Positions 18,499-28,801 are shown, counted from the stretch's first letter. The stretch is 64,000 nucleotides of DNA from Roseibium aquae (GCF_008711285.1 NZ_VXDC01000004.1:248001-312000), one strand, 5' to 3'. Notes: generated from the sequence alone by a model not told the origin. A program made the numbers and translations.

Positions 18499-19914
18499 AT
18501 GACCAGCCGCAAACGAGCTGAAACGAGTCGAAGTTCGGTCATGATGAAGCAGAACGCTTTCCATTCCCAAGTCCCAGATGATCTATCTGTCCGCACCTGT
18601 TCTGCCAGCGCGCAGTACCCCAACGGTTTGGCCCCGCTGAACAGCGTTCAGAGATTGGGCTTGGTCACTGCCCTTTGCGCCATCATGGGCGTTGCGATGC
18701 TTGGAACGGGGCTGGCCACCTATTTCTTCATGAAAAGCGATCTCGTCGCCATTTCGAGCCGCGAGAAGGACGCGCTCGAACTCCAGTATCAGGACCGGAT
18801 CGACCGGCTGCGCACCGAAATCGAGCGCCTTACCAGCCGCCAGATGGTTGACCGGGAGAGCGTCGAGCTCAAGGTCATGGAAATCGTCCGCCGCCAGCAA
18901 GCCATCGCCCGCCAGCACGACCTCGTGACCGACCTGATGGACCGTGCCGAGCGCAGCGGGATTCGCATCGCGGCAGCCACCCCTTCCCCGCCGGAAAAAC
19001 CTGTTGTTTCCGAATTCACCTCCGACGAGGGTGGTTTCGACCCCCTTCTGGCGATTGGCGGCGAGCCTGAGCCCCTTGTCGATCCGCTCAAAATTCTCGG
19101 CCTTCGGGGAAGTTCCCAAGCCCCTTCCGGAGCGCCGTCAACGGACCAGCCACCGGCCCTGGTGCCCCACGAAACTTTGGGTCAGGGCAATTCTGAAATC
19201 GATGCGGACAAAAAGGCCGCCCTGGACGAGATCAACGACACACTCATGGCAATGGATCGCAACAGCGCCGCGGCTCTGGATGCGCTGGCATTGGCCGCCG
19301 AACAGGAAGTTGAAACGCTCGTTTCGGCCATCACTCCGCTCGGCGTCGATCTCGATAAGGCGGTCGGCATTTCCGGCCTTGCGGCCGGAGGCCCCTTTAT
19401 TCCCTACACCGGCACGGGCTTTGACCACCGGGTCCGCCGGGCCAGCCTGGCAATGGAAGCGCTGGACGATCTCAAGGACGCGGCCGGCCGTCTACCGATC
19501 CACCGCCCCGTGCGGCACGTCAGCATCTCCAGCGATTTCGGTCCGCGTCTTGACCCCTTTTTGAACCGGTGGGCCATGCATAGCGGTATCGATTTCCGGG
19601 CCTCTCACGGAACCCGGGTTTACGCCGCAGCACCGGGAACCGTGGTCCATGCGGGCTGGAGCGGCGGCTATGGCAAGATGGTGGAAATCGAGCATGCCAA
19701 CGGCTATGTGACCCGCTATGCCCATCTCAGCCGTCTTCAGGTGAAGACAGGCAACCACGTCCTCACCGGCGATGTAATCGGCAATATTGGCTCGACCGGC
19801 CGGTCGACGGGGCCCCATTTGCATTACGAGTTGCACGAACCCGGGGGGCCGGTGGATCCGGCACACTTCATCGGCACGGGCGATCGTCTGGCAAGCCTGT
19901 TGCGCCGCCGCTAA
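18499..19914 (+). CDS. M23 (LytM-type) family metallopeptidase
   Basis: 471 residues. A membrane helix follows the polar N-terminus (LGLVTALCAIMGVAMLGTGLATYF), then a coiled-coil region (EKDALELQYQDRIDRLRTEIERL), and a C-terminal LytM domain with HSGIDF (H361, D365) and HLHYE zinc ligands. It is expected to cut or regulate cutting of peptidoglycan cross-bridges in the periplasm. The start is uncertain: ATG 18499 has no clear ribosome site and ATG at 18541 is an alternative. An intrinsic terminator follows 18 bp after the stop. Confidence 0.88.
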   Translation: MTSRKRAETSRSSVMMKQNAFHSQVPDDLSVRTCSASAQYPNGLAPLNSVQRLGLVTALCAIMGVAMLGTGLATYFFMKSDLVAISSREKDALELQYQDRIDRLRTEIERLTSRQMVDRESVELKVMEIVRRQQAIARQHDLVTDLMDRAERSGIRIAAATPSPPEKPVVSEFTSDEGGFDPLLAIGGEPEPLVDPLKILGLRGSSQAPSGAPSTDQPPALVPHETLGQGNSEIDADKKAALDEINDTLMAMDRNSAAALDALALAAEQEVETLVSAITPLGVDLDKAVGISGLAAGGPFIPYTGTGFDHRVRRASLAMEALDDLKDAAGRLPIHRPVRHVSISSDFGPRLDPFLNRWAMHSGIDFRASHGTRVYAAAPGTVVHAGWSGGYGKMVEIEHANGYVTRYAHLSRLQVKTGNHVLTGDVIGNIGSTGRSTGPHLHYELHEPGGPVDPAHFIGTGDRLASLLRRR

Positions 19915-19932
19915 CGTCCTCACATCAAACAA

Positions 19933-19955
19933 AAAACCGCCCCTTGGGCGGTTTT
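19933..19955. terminator. Bidirectional intrinsic terminator
   Basis: AAAACCGCCC (19933-19942) and GGGCGGTTTT (19946-19955) form a perfect 10-bp stem with a 3-base loop. It serves the M23 gene on plus (four Us) and prfB on minus (at least six Us), which converge here. Confidence 0.9.
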
Positions 19956-19979
19956 CTGCCCATTTGCCAGACTTGACGG

Positions 19980-21111
19980 CTATTCCACGTCCTCGACTGC
20001 TACAGGCTCACCGCCAAAAACCCGCTGTGCGAGTGCGGCTTCCATGAAGCGGTCCAGATCGCCGTCCAACACATCGCCCGGCGAGGTGCTTTCCGTGCCT
20101 GTCCGCAAGTCCTTCACCAGCTGATAGGGCTGAAGGACATAAGATCGGATCTGGTGGCCCCAGCCAATATCGGTCTTGGAGGCCGCCTCGGCATTGGCCG
20201 CTTCCTCGCGCTTCTTCAGCTCCAGCTCATAGAGCCGCGCCTTGAGCATCGACCACGCCGTCGCCCTGTTCTTGTGCTGCGACCGTTCAGACTGGCACTG
20301 AACCACGATTCCGGTGGGCTGGTGCGTGATACGCACCGCAGAATCGGTGGTGTTGACGTGCTGTCCCCCAGCACCGGAAGCCCGGTAGGTATCGATCCGG
20401 CAATCGCTTTCATTGATCTCGATCTCGATCGAATCATCGATGACCGGATAGACCCACACGCTGGAGAAACTGGTGTGGCGTCGCGCGTTGCTGTCATAGG
20501 GTGAAATCCGCACCAGGCGGTGAACACCGGATTCGGTCTTCATCCAGCCATAGGCGTTTTCGCCTTTGATCAGCAAGGTGGCCGACTTGATCCCCGCTTC
20601 CTCGCCGTCATTGTATTCCAAAAGCTCGACTTTATAGCCGTGCTGCTCTGCCCAACGCCGATACATGCGCAAAAGCATGGAAGCCCAGTCCTGGCTTTCC
20701 GTGCCACCTGCCCCGGAGTTGATCTCCACATAGGTGTCGTTCCCGTCGGCCTCGCCGGACAAGAGCGATTGAAGTTGCAGCTTGTTGACCTTGGCTTTGA
20801 GTCCGCGCAGCGCGTCTTCCGCCTCGGACACCACGGAAGGATCGTCTTCCATCTCGCCGAGTTCGATCAGTTCCATGTTGTCGGCCAGATCCTGTTCCAA
20901 CTCGCGCAGACCGCTGATTCCGTCATCCAGTTGCTGGCGCTCGCGCATCAGTTTTTGCGCTTTTGCCGGATCGTTCCACAGCTCCGGGTTCTCCGAAGCC
21001 GCGTTCAACTCGTCCAGTCGAACAAGGGCTTGATCCCAGTCAAAGATGCCTCCTCAGCAGGCTTATGGCCTGCTTGATTTCATCGACGATCGCTTCCATT
21101 TCAGCGCGCAT
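19980..21111 (-). CDS. prfB: Peptide chain release factor 2, with programmed +1 frameshift
   Basis: Release factor recognising UGA and UAA. A first frame of 23 codons starts at ATG 21111 (GAGGT upstream) and ends at UGA 21042-21040; a +1 shift joins it to the main frame, giving about 376 residues, close to E. coli RF2 (365). The GGQ hydrolysis motif is SGAGGQHVN. The anticodon-like tripeptide is SPY where E. coli has SPF, which I believe is usual in this bacterial class. Annotations starting near 21008 would miss the first 34 residues. Confidence 0.95.
21039..21054 (-). promoter_or_regulatory. prfB autoregulatory frameshift site
   Basis: Reading on the minus strand: an internal Shine-Dalgarno AGGAGG (21054-21049), CAT, then the slippery CTT followed by in-frame TGA and C. 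This is the canonical RF2 autoregulation signal: when RF2 is scarce, ribosomes slip +1 at CUU-UGA-C and make more RF2. Confidence 0.95.
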
Positions 21112-21135
21112 CGGTTACCTCGCGTTCGTAGGGTG

Positions 21136-21167
21136 AAAAAGGCCCGGCCCTTTGACAAGGACCGGGC
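21136..21167 (-). terminator. Intrinsic terminator after mrcA
   Basis: An 11-bp stem with one mismatch (21142-21152 with 21157-21167, 4-base loop) is followed on the minus strand by five Us (21136-21140). It lies between the mrcA stop and the prfB start, so the two genes are separate transcripts or prfB has its own promoter in the gap. Confidence 0.8.
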
Positions 21168-21251
21168 GCGTTCGATCGGGGCCGGACATTAGCGGCGCGG
21201 TCCCATGGTGTAAAGTTCTCTCATCGGGCGCGGCCGGGTCGAGGCGCGGTC

Positions 21252-23705
21252 TCAGTAAAGCCCGCCTGTGCCGCTCAACACCGCCTGTCCTGCCTCCGGC
21301 GAAACCGTGCGCGGGATGCCCATGTCATCCTGGAAACCGATGACAGAGTAACTGTCGGGTGGCGCCATCCCCGGTTTGAACGCTTCCAGAATGGCGCCCG
21401 GTGCCCCGGCGGCGACCCGCAAGCCGGTGCGTTTGTCGATCGGGATGAGCTGCAGCCCGGGAGGCACACGGAACTCCACCGGTGGCTTGCCCTCCAAGGC
21501 CTTGGAGACGAAATCGGTAAAGATGGGAGCCGCCACCTGACCTCCGGTCGCACCCCGGCCCATTGCGCGAGGATTATCGAAGCCGACAAAGACCCCCACG
21601 GCAAGGTCGGGGGTGTAACCGACGAACCAGGCGTCTTTTTCGTCATTCGTGGTCCCGGTCTTTCCGGCAACAGGACGCCCTACCGCGCGCACGCTGGTCG
21701 CGGTGCCGCGGATGACCACGCCTTCCATCATCGAGGTAATCTGATAAGCCGTCATTGGATCGAGCACCTGCTCGCGGTCATCGATCAATTGCGGTTCGGG
21801 CTGGCCTTCCCAGACGTCCTGGGTGCACCCGTCGCAAATCCGGCTGTCATGTTTGTAGATGGTCCGGCCGTAGCGATCCTGGATCCGGTCAATCAAGGTC
21901 GGTTTGATCCGGCGTCCGCCATTGGCAATGGTCGCATAGGCCGCTGTCAGCCGCAAAACCGTGGTTTCGCCCGCGCCAAGCGACATGGACAGAACCGGCA
22001 ACATATTGTCATAGATCCCGAATCTTTTGGCATACTCGGCAACCAGCGGCATTCCCATGTCCTGGGCCAGCCGGACCGTCATGACATTCCGGGACAGTTC
22101 AATCCCGGTCCGCAGCGTGGAGGGTCCGTAGAAGTTGCCGCCATAATTCTGCGGACGCCAGGTTTCCAGCCCTGGACCCTGACTGATTTCCAGCGGAGCG
22201 TCCATGACAACCGATGAAGGCGTGTAGCCATTGTCGAGCGCCGCCGCGTACAAGAACGGCTTGAACGAGGAGCCGGGCTGACGCCAGGCCTGTGTGGCCC
22301 GGTTGAATTCGCTTTGATCGAAACTGAACCCGCCGACCAGAGCCAGCACACGGCCCGTGTAAGGATCCATGGCCACCAGCGCGCCGGAAACTTCCGGCAC
22401 CTGCCGCAATTCATAACTGCCCGGTGCAACGTCACTCGCCTGAACATAGACCACATCGCCCACATTCAGGACATCCGAAACACGGCTGGGCGCCCGGCCG
22501 TCGACCCGGGCCCATTTCATGGTCTCGAGGAACAATTTGCCACTCACCCGCTCGTCGGACAAACGGCCCGACACAAGCCGGCCCGGACGCAGACCAACCT
22601 CGGCCTCGTTGTCCCTGACCTCCAGAACCACAGCCAGAGACCATTCCGGAATGTCCTCAAGCATCTCGACCTTGGACAGGGGCACACCCCAATCAGCCCC
22701 AAGCTCAATCGCGTCAACCGGTCCCCGCCACCTGCCGCGTTCGCGGTCGAACTTGATCAACCCCCGCTTCAGGGCGTCGCGGGCCATGATCTGCATTTTA
22801 GGGTCGAGCGAAGAGCGAACCGACAATCCGCCTTCGTACAACCGCTTCTCACCGAAGATATCCGCGACCTCGCGGCGAACTTCCTCGGTGAAATATTCGG
22901 CCGCAACCAGACGTGTGCCGGTTTCGCGCGGATTGACGTCCAACGGGCGTGCCTTGGCGATGTCGGCCTCTTCCTGCGTGACATATCCATTGTCGATCAT
23001 CCGGTCGATGACCCAATTCCGGCGCCCGATTGCCCGCTCCGTCTGGCGGAAGGGATGATAATTGTTCGGCGCCTTGGGCAAGGCGGCCAAATAGGCCATC
23101 TCATCCAATGTCAATTCATGAACAGACTTATCGAAGTAAACGAGCGACGCGGCCGCCACGCCGTAGGCGCCCAGCCCCAGGTAAATCTCATTGAGGTACA
23201 GTTCGAGAATTTCGTCCTTGGTGTAGGCCTGCTCGATCCGCAGGGCCAGGATCGCTTCCTTGATCTTTCGCTCGACCGACACCTCGTTGGTCAGCAGGAA
23301 GTTCTTCGCGACCTGCTGCGTGATTGTGGAGGCGCCTTCGGGCCTCCGGCCGGTGCCGAAGTTCTGCACGTAGCGGACCACGGCCCGGGCGATGCCTTCA
23401 GGATCCACGCCGATATGATGATAGAAATTCTTGTCCTCGGCCGAAAGATAAGCGTGCTTGAGCTGATCCGGCATGGCCTGGATCGGCAGGAACATGCGCC
23501 GCTCACGGGCATATTCGGCCATCAGGCTGCCATCGGCGGCATGAACGCGGGTCATGACCGGCGGCTCATAGTTCTTGAGCGCCGTGTAATCTGGAAGATC
23601 CTGGCTCAGGTGGTCAAGATACATCCACACTCCGGCCGCGACCAGCAAACCCAGCGCTGCCCCGATCCCGAAAAAGTAGCCAAATAGCTTTACGAGGAAT
23701 TTCAT
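21252..23705 (-). CDS. mrcA: Penicillin-binding protein 1A, bifunctional
   Basis: 817-residue class A PBP with an N-terminal membrane helix (about residues 8-30). The glycosyltransferase 51 domain has SAEDKNFYHHIGVD, the GASTITQQVAKNFLLTNE motif and ELYLNEIYLGLGAYGV. An OB-like insert follows (about residues 320-430). The transpeptidase domain has SxxK at S479-K482 (GSSFKPF), SRN at 538-540 and KTG at 682-684. It makes and cross-links peptidoglycan. It follows the amidase gene on the same strand after about 190 bp. Confidence 0.96.
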   Translation of the reverse strand: MKFLVKLFGYFFGIGAALGLLVAAGVWMYLDHLSQDLPDYTALKNYEPPVMTRVHAADGSLMAEYARERRMFLPIQAMPDQLKHAYLSAEDKNFYHHIGVDPEGIARAVVRYVQNFGTGRRPEGASTITQQVAKNFLLTNEVSVERKIKEAILALRIEQAYTKDEILELYLNEIYLGLGAYGVAAASLVYFDKSVHELTLDEMAYLAALPKAPNNYHPFRQTERAIGRRNWVIDRMIDNGYVTQEEADIAKARPLDVNPRETGTRLVAAEYFTEEVRREVADIFGEKRLYEGGLSVRSSLDPKMQIMARDALKRGLIKFDRERGRWRGPVDAIELGADWGVPLSKVEMLEDIPEWSLAVVLEVRDNEAEVGLRPGRLVSGRLSDERVSGKLFLETMKWARVDGRAPSRVSDVLNVGDVVYVQASDVAPGSYELRQVPEVSGALVAMDPYTGRVLALVGGFSFDQSEFNRATQAWRQPGSSFKPFLYAAALDNGYTPSSVVMDAPLEISQGPGLETWRPQNYGGNFYGPSTLRTGIELSRNVMTVRLAQDMGMPLVAEYAKRFGIYDNMLPVLSMSLGAGETTVLRLTAAYATIANGGRRIKPTLIDRIQDRYGRTIYKHDSRICDGCTQDVWEGQPEPQLIDDREQVLDPMTAYQITSMMEGVVIRGTATSVRAVGRPVAGKTGTTNDEKDAWFVGYTPDLAVGVFVGFDNPRAMGRGATGGQVAAPIFTDFVSKALEGKPPVEFRVPPGLQLIPIDKRTGLRVAAGAPGAILEAFKPGMAPPDSYSVIGFQDDMGIPRTVSPEAGQAVLSGTGGLY

Positions 23706-23891
23706 TCTGCGAGCTCGTCTTTCCCGGCTCCGGTGTGCCCTATCGCACTGTATAACATATCTGGGACAGTCACGGCACCATTCGGTGCATTCCCAACGCT
23801 CCAGGCTCTCTTCCTAGACCATTATGGCGATGCTGAGGCACATGGCAAACCCCCAAGCGGATTTCGCCAGTTGACCGGCGTTGACGTTGCT

Positions 23892-25196
23892 TCACTGGAC
23901 CGCCTGGATCCCCTCGCGGGCAAAGCGTGGACGGAAGAACCCATCGACGGCCGCCACAATGGCATTGGCCATCCGCTCGCGCCAGGCATTGGAGACCAGC
24001 AGCTTCTCGTCATGCTCGTTCGACAAATAGCCAAGCTCGAGCAGGACGGACGGGACATCGTGCGCCCTCAATACCTGGAAACCGGCGGAGCGATGCGGAT
24101 TCTTAATGAGCTGAACGGCGCTTTCGAGTTCCGCGACCAAAGTGCGCGCGAAGTGGACGGAAAAATTTCGGGTTTCGCGGCGTGCAAGGTCGACCAGAAT
24201 GTCGGTGACCTCATCGGTCTTCGTGACCAGTTCAACCCCGGCGATGATGTCGGACCGGTTTTCCCGCTCGGCAAGTTCCTGGGCAAGGGCATCCGATGCG
24301 CGGTCCGACAGCGTGTAGACGGAGGCGCCACGAACCACGGTCCGGCCCTGCCGCACCGAATCGGCATGAACCGAAATAAACAGATCTGCGGCGGTGTCGT
24401 GACCGAACTGAACCCGCTCGTTCAAGGGGATGAACGTGTCATCCTCGCGGGTCATCTTCACCTCATAGCGTCCCGTCGCTTCCAGCTTCTCCCGCAGCAG
24501 TCTGGAGAAATCGAGCACAACCGCCTTTTCCAGGGTGCCGCCAACCCCGACCGCTCCCGCATCGATTCCCCCGTGTCCGGGGTCCAGAACCACGAGTGGC
24601 CGGTCACGTTCCGGCTTGGCTGGCATTCTGTCGCCTTTCCCGAGGTTTTCCGCCGCACGCTTGTGGCGCAGCTGGCGCGTTTCCTCCGCAAAGGAAAGGA
24701 AATCATTCCGCGTGGCTGTGACGATATCCACCACCAAGCGGACCGGCTGGTCGTCGATCGCAGGAAGAAGAAACGTCTTGTCCAGCGCCACCGGACCATT
24801 GACGTCGAGAACGATCCTCGACTTGCCTTCCGCAAACACTCCGTACCGCCAGGCCGACACCAGCCCGCGGCCGGCCATGCCCGCTTCGGGGGGCAAATCG
24901 AAATCGAGTTCGGGAAAATCGATGATAAGCCTATAGGGGTCGGGAAGGGCCGAGATGGCGGGTACAACTTCAGCGTCGAGATCCAGGACGAATCGCGTCC
25001 GCACTTCATCCCCCGCCACGCGGGCCCCGGAAACCCTTGGCAGTTTCTCGAAGGCGCCTCCGGCGGGCTCCGCAAGCGTTTCCGGAGCGAGCACAAACAG
25101 CCCGAGCATTGCCAGGAAAGCCGGCAGAATGGCGCGCACCGTGCAGCGCCGGATCGCGACGCCCAATCGACTGAAAATGGATGTCATCACCACCAT
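23892..25196 (-). CDS. N-acetylmuramoyl-L-alanine amidase, AMIN + Amidase_3
   Basis: 434 residues. A signal peptide (hydrophobic AILPAFLAMLGLFVLAPETLA) is followed by an AMIN domain (about residues 50-160) that targets septal peptidoglycan. The zinc amidase domain (about 200-425) shows DPGHGGIDAGAVG, TLEKAVVLDFS, FISVHADS and VPSVLLELGYLSN, covering the metal ligands and the catalytic glutamate. It splits daughter-cell wall by removing peptide stems (AmiC-like role). It diverges from rne, an order known in rhizobia. Confidence 0.92.
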   Translation of the reverse strand: MVVMTSIFSRLGVAIRRCTVRAILPAFLAMLGLFVLAPETLAEPAGGAFEKLPRVSGARVAGDEVRTRFVLDLDAEVVPAISALPDPYRLIIDFPELDFDLPPEAGMAGRGLVSAWRYGVFAEGKSRIVLDVNGPVALDKTFLLPAIDDQPVRLVVDIVTATRNDFLSFAEETRQLRHKRAAENLGKGDRMPAKPERDRPLVVLDPGHGGIDAGAVGVGGTLEKAVVLDFSRLLREKLEATGRYEVKMTREDDTFIPLNERVQFGHDTAADLFISVHADSVRQGRTVVRGASVYTLSDRASDALAQELAERENRSDIIAGVELVTKTDEVTDILVDLARRETRNFSVHFARTLVAELESAVQLIKNPHRSAGFQVLRAHDVPSVLLELGYLSNEHDEKLLVSNAWRERMANAIVAAVDGFFRPRFAREGIQAVQ

Positions 25197-25851
25197 GCCG
25201 TGGTCCCGGGATCATGTGCCAGAACTTGCTCTTGGCAGACTGTCTAATCCAAAAGCGCCAATAGGGTAAATTGTTTTGTGCCCTTCACATTGCTTGCATT
25301 GCCGTGCGGCGGGTCGTACAAGTAGCTTACGGATTTAGATCCTGTTCCGGTATCGGCCCGGATGGCTTTGAGTGTAACTTTCCACATGCCATCTCGTCGA
25401 GGTTGGTCCGCGGGGAATTTTTCGCAGACTTGAGGCCGTCTGCTCTCCCCCCGGCCCCCCGCGTTACGGCGCCGGTCCGGCTGCAGGATCGGACACCGCC
25501 GAGCGGCACTGATTCTCTGTTCTTCAAGACAGCACGGAATGAGCGCCAGTGAAGGCGGGACGGTCCATGGCGTGAGCGGCGGCCCGCTGGTTTTGTCCAG
25601 TACGCTGCCTCACTAACGAAACAACGAGCTTACACTTGGGGCCTGTGCCGCCCTTCGAAGGACCCGCGCGATGCACATGATGATCGACAAACCGGCTTGC
25701 CCCGCCCGTGCGGCGGCTGCCTTCGATCATCAGTCCGCGCCGGCCACGGATCCCATTCTTTTTCTTAAAACACGTTCGGCAACCGCTACCGAAGCAGTCG
25801 GTGGGCGCATCGAAGGCGCACCCACGTGCGTTGCCGTGGAGACTCTCATCA
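25197..25851. other. Intergenic region and presumed rne leader
   Basis: 655 bp between the amidase gene and rne, which point apart. No gene is supported: short open frames (for example 25671-25928) overlap the rne start in another frame and have no family resemblance. The last 200-300 bases are likely 5' untranslated leader of rne, which is autoregulated through its leader in E. coli; I cannot show homology to that element. An imperfect hairpin (GGGCGC near 25804 with GCGCACCC near 25816) lies about 30 bases before the start. Confidence 0.45.
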
Positions 25852-28683
25852 ATGGCAAACAAAATGCTGATCGACGCGGCCCACCCGGAAGAAACCCGGG
25901 TGGTCGTGGTGCGTGGCAACCGGGTTGAAGAATTCGACTTCGAGGCAGCTAACAGGAAACAACTTCGCGGGAATATTTATCTAGCAAAAGTCACGCGCGT
26001 CGAACCCTCCCTCCAGGCGGCATTCGTCGAGTATGGCGGGAACCGCCATGGCTTCCTGGCGTTCAGTGAAATCCATCCGGACTATTACCAAATCCCGGTT
26101 GCAGACAGGCAGGCGCTCCTCGAAGCCGAAGCGGCCGAGCGTGCGAATGACGACGCAGGCGATGCGGATGAAAAGCCGAAACGCCGCCGCAGATCCCAAC
26201 CGGCGAAAAACGAAACACGGGATGATGTCGTTACTGGCGACGTCGAGGACGGCACCGACCAAGATGCCACCGAGGCTTCGGGCACACCCGATTCCCCTGA
26301 AGACACCGGCGGCGGAAACCAAACAGATACTGAACCGGCGGACACCGGTTCCGGAGAGGACGGGGACAACGAGGCTTCCGCGGACGAAGACGGCGCTGAA
26401 GACGATGTGGACGTTGAAGCCGGAAGCGAGGCAAGGGACAGCCGGTCAAGACCGCGCAGAAACCGCCGCACCCGCTCACGGCGCAAGCCCGATGACGAGG
26501 ATGAGGACGCCGATGCCGATGGCGACGACCATGTGGAATCGGTCGGTGCCGAAGACGCGATGGAAGAGGTGCCGGAACGGCGCCAGGTCCTGCGCCGTCA
26601 ATACAAGATCCAGGAAGTCATCAAGCGGCGCCAGGTGATCCTGGTGCAGGTTGTCAAGGAAGAGCGCGGCAACAAGGGGGCCGCCCTCACGACCTACCTG
26701 TCACTGGCAGGCCGTTACTCTGTGCTGATGCCCAACACCGCGCGAGGTGGCGGCATATCGCGCAAGATCACGCAGCCGACCGATCGCAAGCGCTTGAAGA
26801 ATATCGCTTCTGAACTGGATGTGCCGGAAGGCATGGGGGTCATCTTGCGGACCGCGGGTGCCAGCCGGACGAAGGCGGAAATCAAGCGCGATTTCGAATA
26901 CCTGATGCGCCTTTGGGAAAATGTTCGCGAACTGACCCTTCAGTCGAGCGCACCCAGCCTCGTCTATGAGGAAGGTAGCCTGATCAAGCGCTCGATTCGC
27001 GACCTTTACAACAAGGACATCAACCAGGTTCTTGTGGCCGGGGACGAGGGCTACCGAGAGGCCAAGGACTTCATGCGCATGCTGATGCCCAGCCATGCAA
27101 AGAATGTTCAGCCCTATCGCGACCCCTCCCCGCTGTTCATCCGCAACGGGGTCGAGCCGCAACTCGACGCCATGTTCTCACCTCAGGTGACGCTGAAATC
27201 CGGCGGTTATATCGTCATAAACCAGACGGAAGCGCTGGTTTCCATCGATGTGAACTCCGGAAAGTCGACCCGGGAACACAATATCGAGGACACGGCGCTC
27301 CAGACGAACCTTGAGGCCGCAGAGGAAGTGGCACGCCAGCTCCGGCTTCGGGACCTCGCCGGTCTTGTTGTGATCGACTTCATCGATATGGAGGAGAACA
27401 AGAACAACCGTAACGTCGAGCGCAAACTGAAGGAATGCCTGAAAAATGACCGCGCCCGGATCCAGGTCGGCCGGATATCGCATTTCGGGCTTCTGGAGAT
27501 GTCGCGCCAGCGCCTGCGCACCGGCGTTCTGGAGAGTTCAACCACGCCGTGTCCGCACTGCAATGGCACGGGGATGATCCGCTCTGTCGAATCGGTTGCT
27601 CTGCACGTTCTTCGCTCGATCGAGGACAATCTTCTAAAGGGCGCGACCCACAATCTGGTGATCCGGACAAACGCGACCGTCGCGCTTTACATCCTCAACC
27701 AGAAACGTCCGCATCTTTCAGATTTGGAACGGCGTTTTGCCGTCGGGATCTCGATCGAGGCAGGAGAATTGGCCAACGGTCAGCTCTATGCCCTTGAACG
27801 GGCCGATCCCGTGGACCGCGAACGCTTTCCAGCGCCCGAGCTGCCGACCATCCAGATCGACACCATCGATCCAGAAGATGAAGACGAACAGCCGGATATC
27901 GTCGAGCAGGAGGACCTCGAAACCGAAGACCGGACCGAGGACCGGGCCGAAGACCGGGCGAACGACCGCAAACGACGCCGCAGACGCAAGCGCCGCCGGC
28001 AGGAGGACTCGGATCAATCGCCAGCCCCTGCGCACGGTAGCGGCGACGAGACCATTGGTGACGACGAGGTGGAGAAGGCAGCGGACTCTGCTGAAGGACC
28101 CGAATCCGATGAAGATCGTGCGGGAGACGATGAACGCCGCCGCAAGCGCCGCCGTGGGCGCCGGGGTGGACGGCGGGGCCGCCGCGATGGCGACATGACG
28201 GACACGACGTCTGCAGAAACCGCGGGCGCTTCGAGCGGCGAAGAAGCTGACGATGCAAACGCGACACAGCCGGACGCCGAAGCGGACCAGGGCTCCGCTG
28301 ACCAAGAGACGCCCGAAGAGGGCAACGCACCGGTCGCCGCGGACCTTCAACCGGCCAATGCAGCAACCGAAACCGGCCAAACCAGCGCGGAAGATCCCGC
28401 CTCGGCGCCGGAAAGCGTCAGCCCGGACGATACGGGCGCGGACACCGTAGCTGCGGAGACCGCGCCGCTCGAAACGGCGGCGGATGGCGGAGACGCGCCG
28501 GCCGATATCGGAACCGTCCAACCGGCCGCCTCGGAAGCCGGAACGGAGACGGGCGAGACCGCGCAGCCCGAAAAACCGTCCGCACCGGCCGAACCGGTTT
28601 TGACCAGCCAAACGTCGGAGGGCGAAGAGGACACGCCCAAACCCAAGCGCGGCGGATGGTGGCAGCGCCGCTCGTTCTTCTAG
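25852..28683 (+). CDS. rne: Ribonuclease E
   Basis: 943-residue endoribonuclease for mRNA turnover and rRNA processing. ATG 25852 is chosen for MANKMLIDAAHPEETRVVVV, the conserved family start, with GGAG 10 bases upstream. The S1 domain is split by a roughly 140-residue acidic/basic insertion (about residues 95-238). Catalytic aspartates are in VSIDVNSG and VVIDFIDM; the zinc link is TTPCPHCNGTG. From about residue 666 to the end the chain is low-complexity Asp/Glu/Arg/Ala, the scaffold region of the degradosome, ending in PKRGGWWQRRSFF as in other alphaproteobacteria. Confidence 0.95.
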   Translation: MANKMLIDAAHPEETRVVVVRGNRVEEFDFEAANRKQLRGNIYLAKVTRVEPSLQAAFVEYGGNRHGFLAFSEIHPDYYQIPVADRQALLEAEAAERANDDAGDADEKPKRRRRSQPAKNETRDDVVTGDVEDGTDQDATEASGTPDSPEDTGGGNQTDTEPADTGSGEDGDNEASADEDGAEDDVDVEAGSEARDSRSRPRRNRRTRSRRKPDDEDEDADADGDDHVESVGAEDAMEEVPERRQVLRRQYKIQEVIKRRQVILVQVVKEERGNKGAALTTYLSLAGRYSVLMPNTARGGGISRKITQPTDRKRLKNIASELDVPEGMGVILRTAGASRTKAEIKRDFEYLMRLWENVRELTLQSSAPSLVYEEGSLIKRSIRDLYNKDINQVLVAGDEGYREAKDFMRMLMPSHAKNVQPYRDPSPLFIRNGVEPQLDAMFSPQVTLKSGGYIVINQTEALVSIDVNSGKSTREHNIEDTALQTNLEAAEEVARQLRLRDLAGLVVIDFIDMEENKNNRNVERKLKECLKNDRARIQVGRISHFGLLEMSRQRLRTGVLESSTTPCPHCNGTGMIRSVESVALHVLRSIEDNLLKGATHNLVIRTNATVALYILNQKRPHLSDLERRFAVGISIEAGELANGQLYALERADPVDRERFPAPELPTIQIDTIDPEDEDEQPDIVEQEDLETEDRTEDRAEDRANDRKRRRRRKRRRQEDSDQSPAPAHGSGDETIGDDEVEKAADSAEGPESDEDRAGDDERRRKRRRGRRGGRRGRRDGDMTDTTSAETAGASSGEEADDANATQPDAEADQGSADQETPEEGNAPVAADLQPANAATETGQTSAEDPASAPESVSPDDTGADTVAAETAPLETAADGGDAPADIGTVQPAASEAGTETGETAQPEKPSAPAEPVLTSQTSEGEEDTPKPKRGGWWQRRSFF

Positions 28684-28768
28684 GACACCGGGTGCGGGGT
28701 GCTCATGACACGCCCTCTTCCCGGACCGAGCCGCCGCCCGGCTTGGTAGATCCGAACGGCAAAAACGA

Positions 28769-28801
28769 AGCCCGCGGCCATGGGACCGCGGGCTTTGTTT
28801 T
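28769..28801. terminator. Bidirectional terminator between rne and fghA
   Basis: AGCCCGCGG (28769-28777) pairs with CCGCGGGCT (28786-28794), loop of 8. On plus it is followed by TTGTTTT, on minus by CGTTTTT. It ends both convergent transcripts. Confidence 0.88.

Noticed and set aside
22314-23687. 457-codon plus-strand frame opposite mrcA
   Set aside because: Shadow of a PBP1A with every catalytic motif in place.
25671-25928. 85-codon frame before rne
   Set aside because: Overlaps the rne start in another frame, and its composition follows the rne frame.
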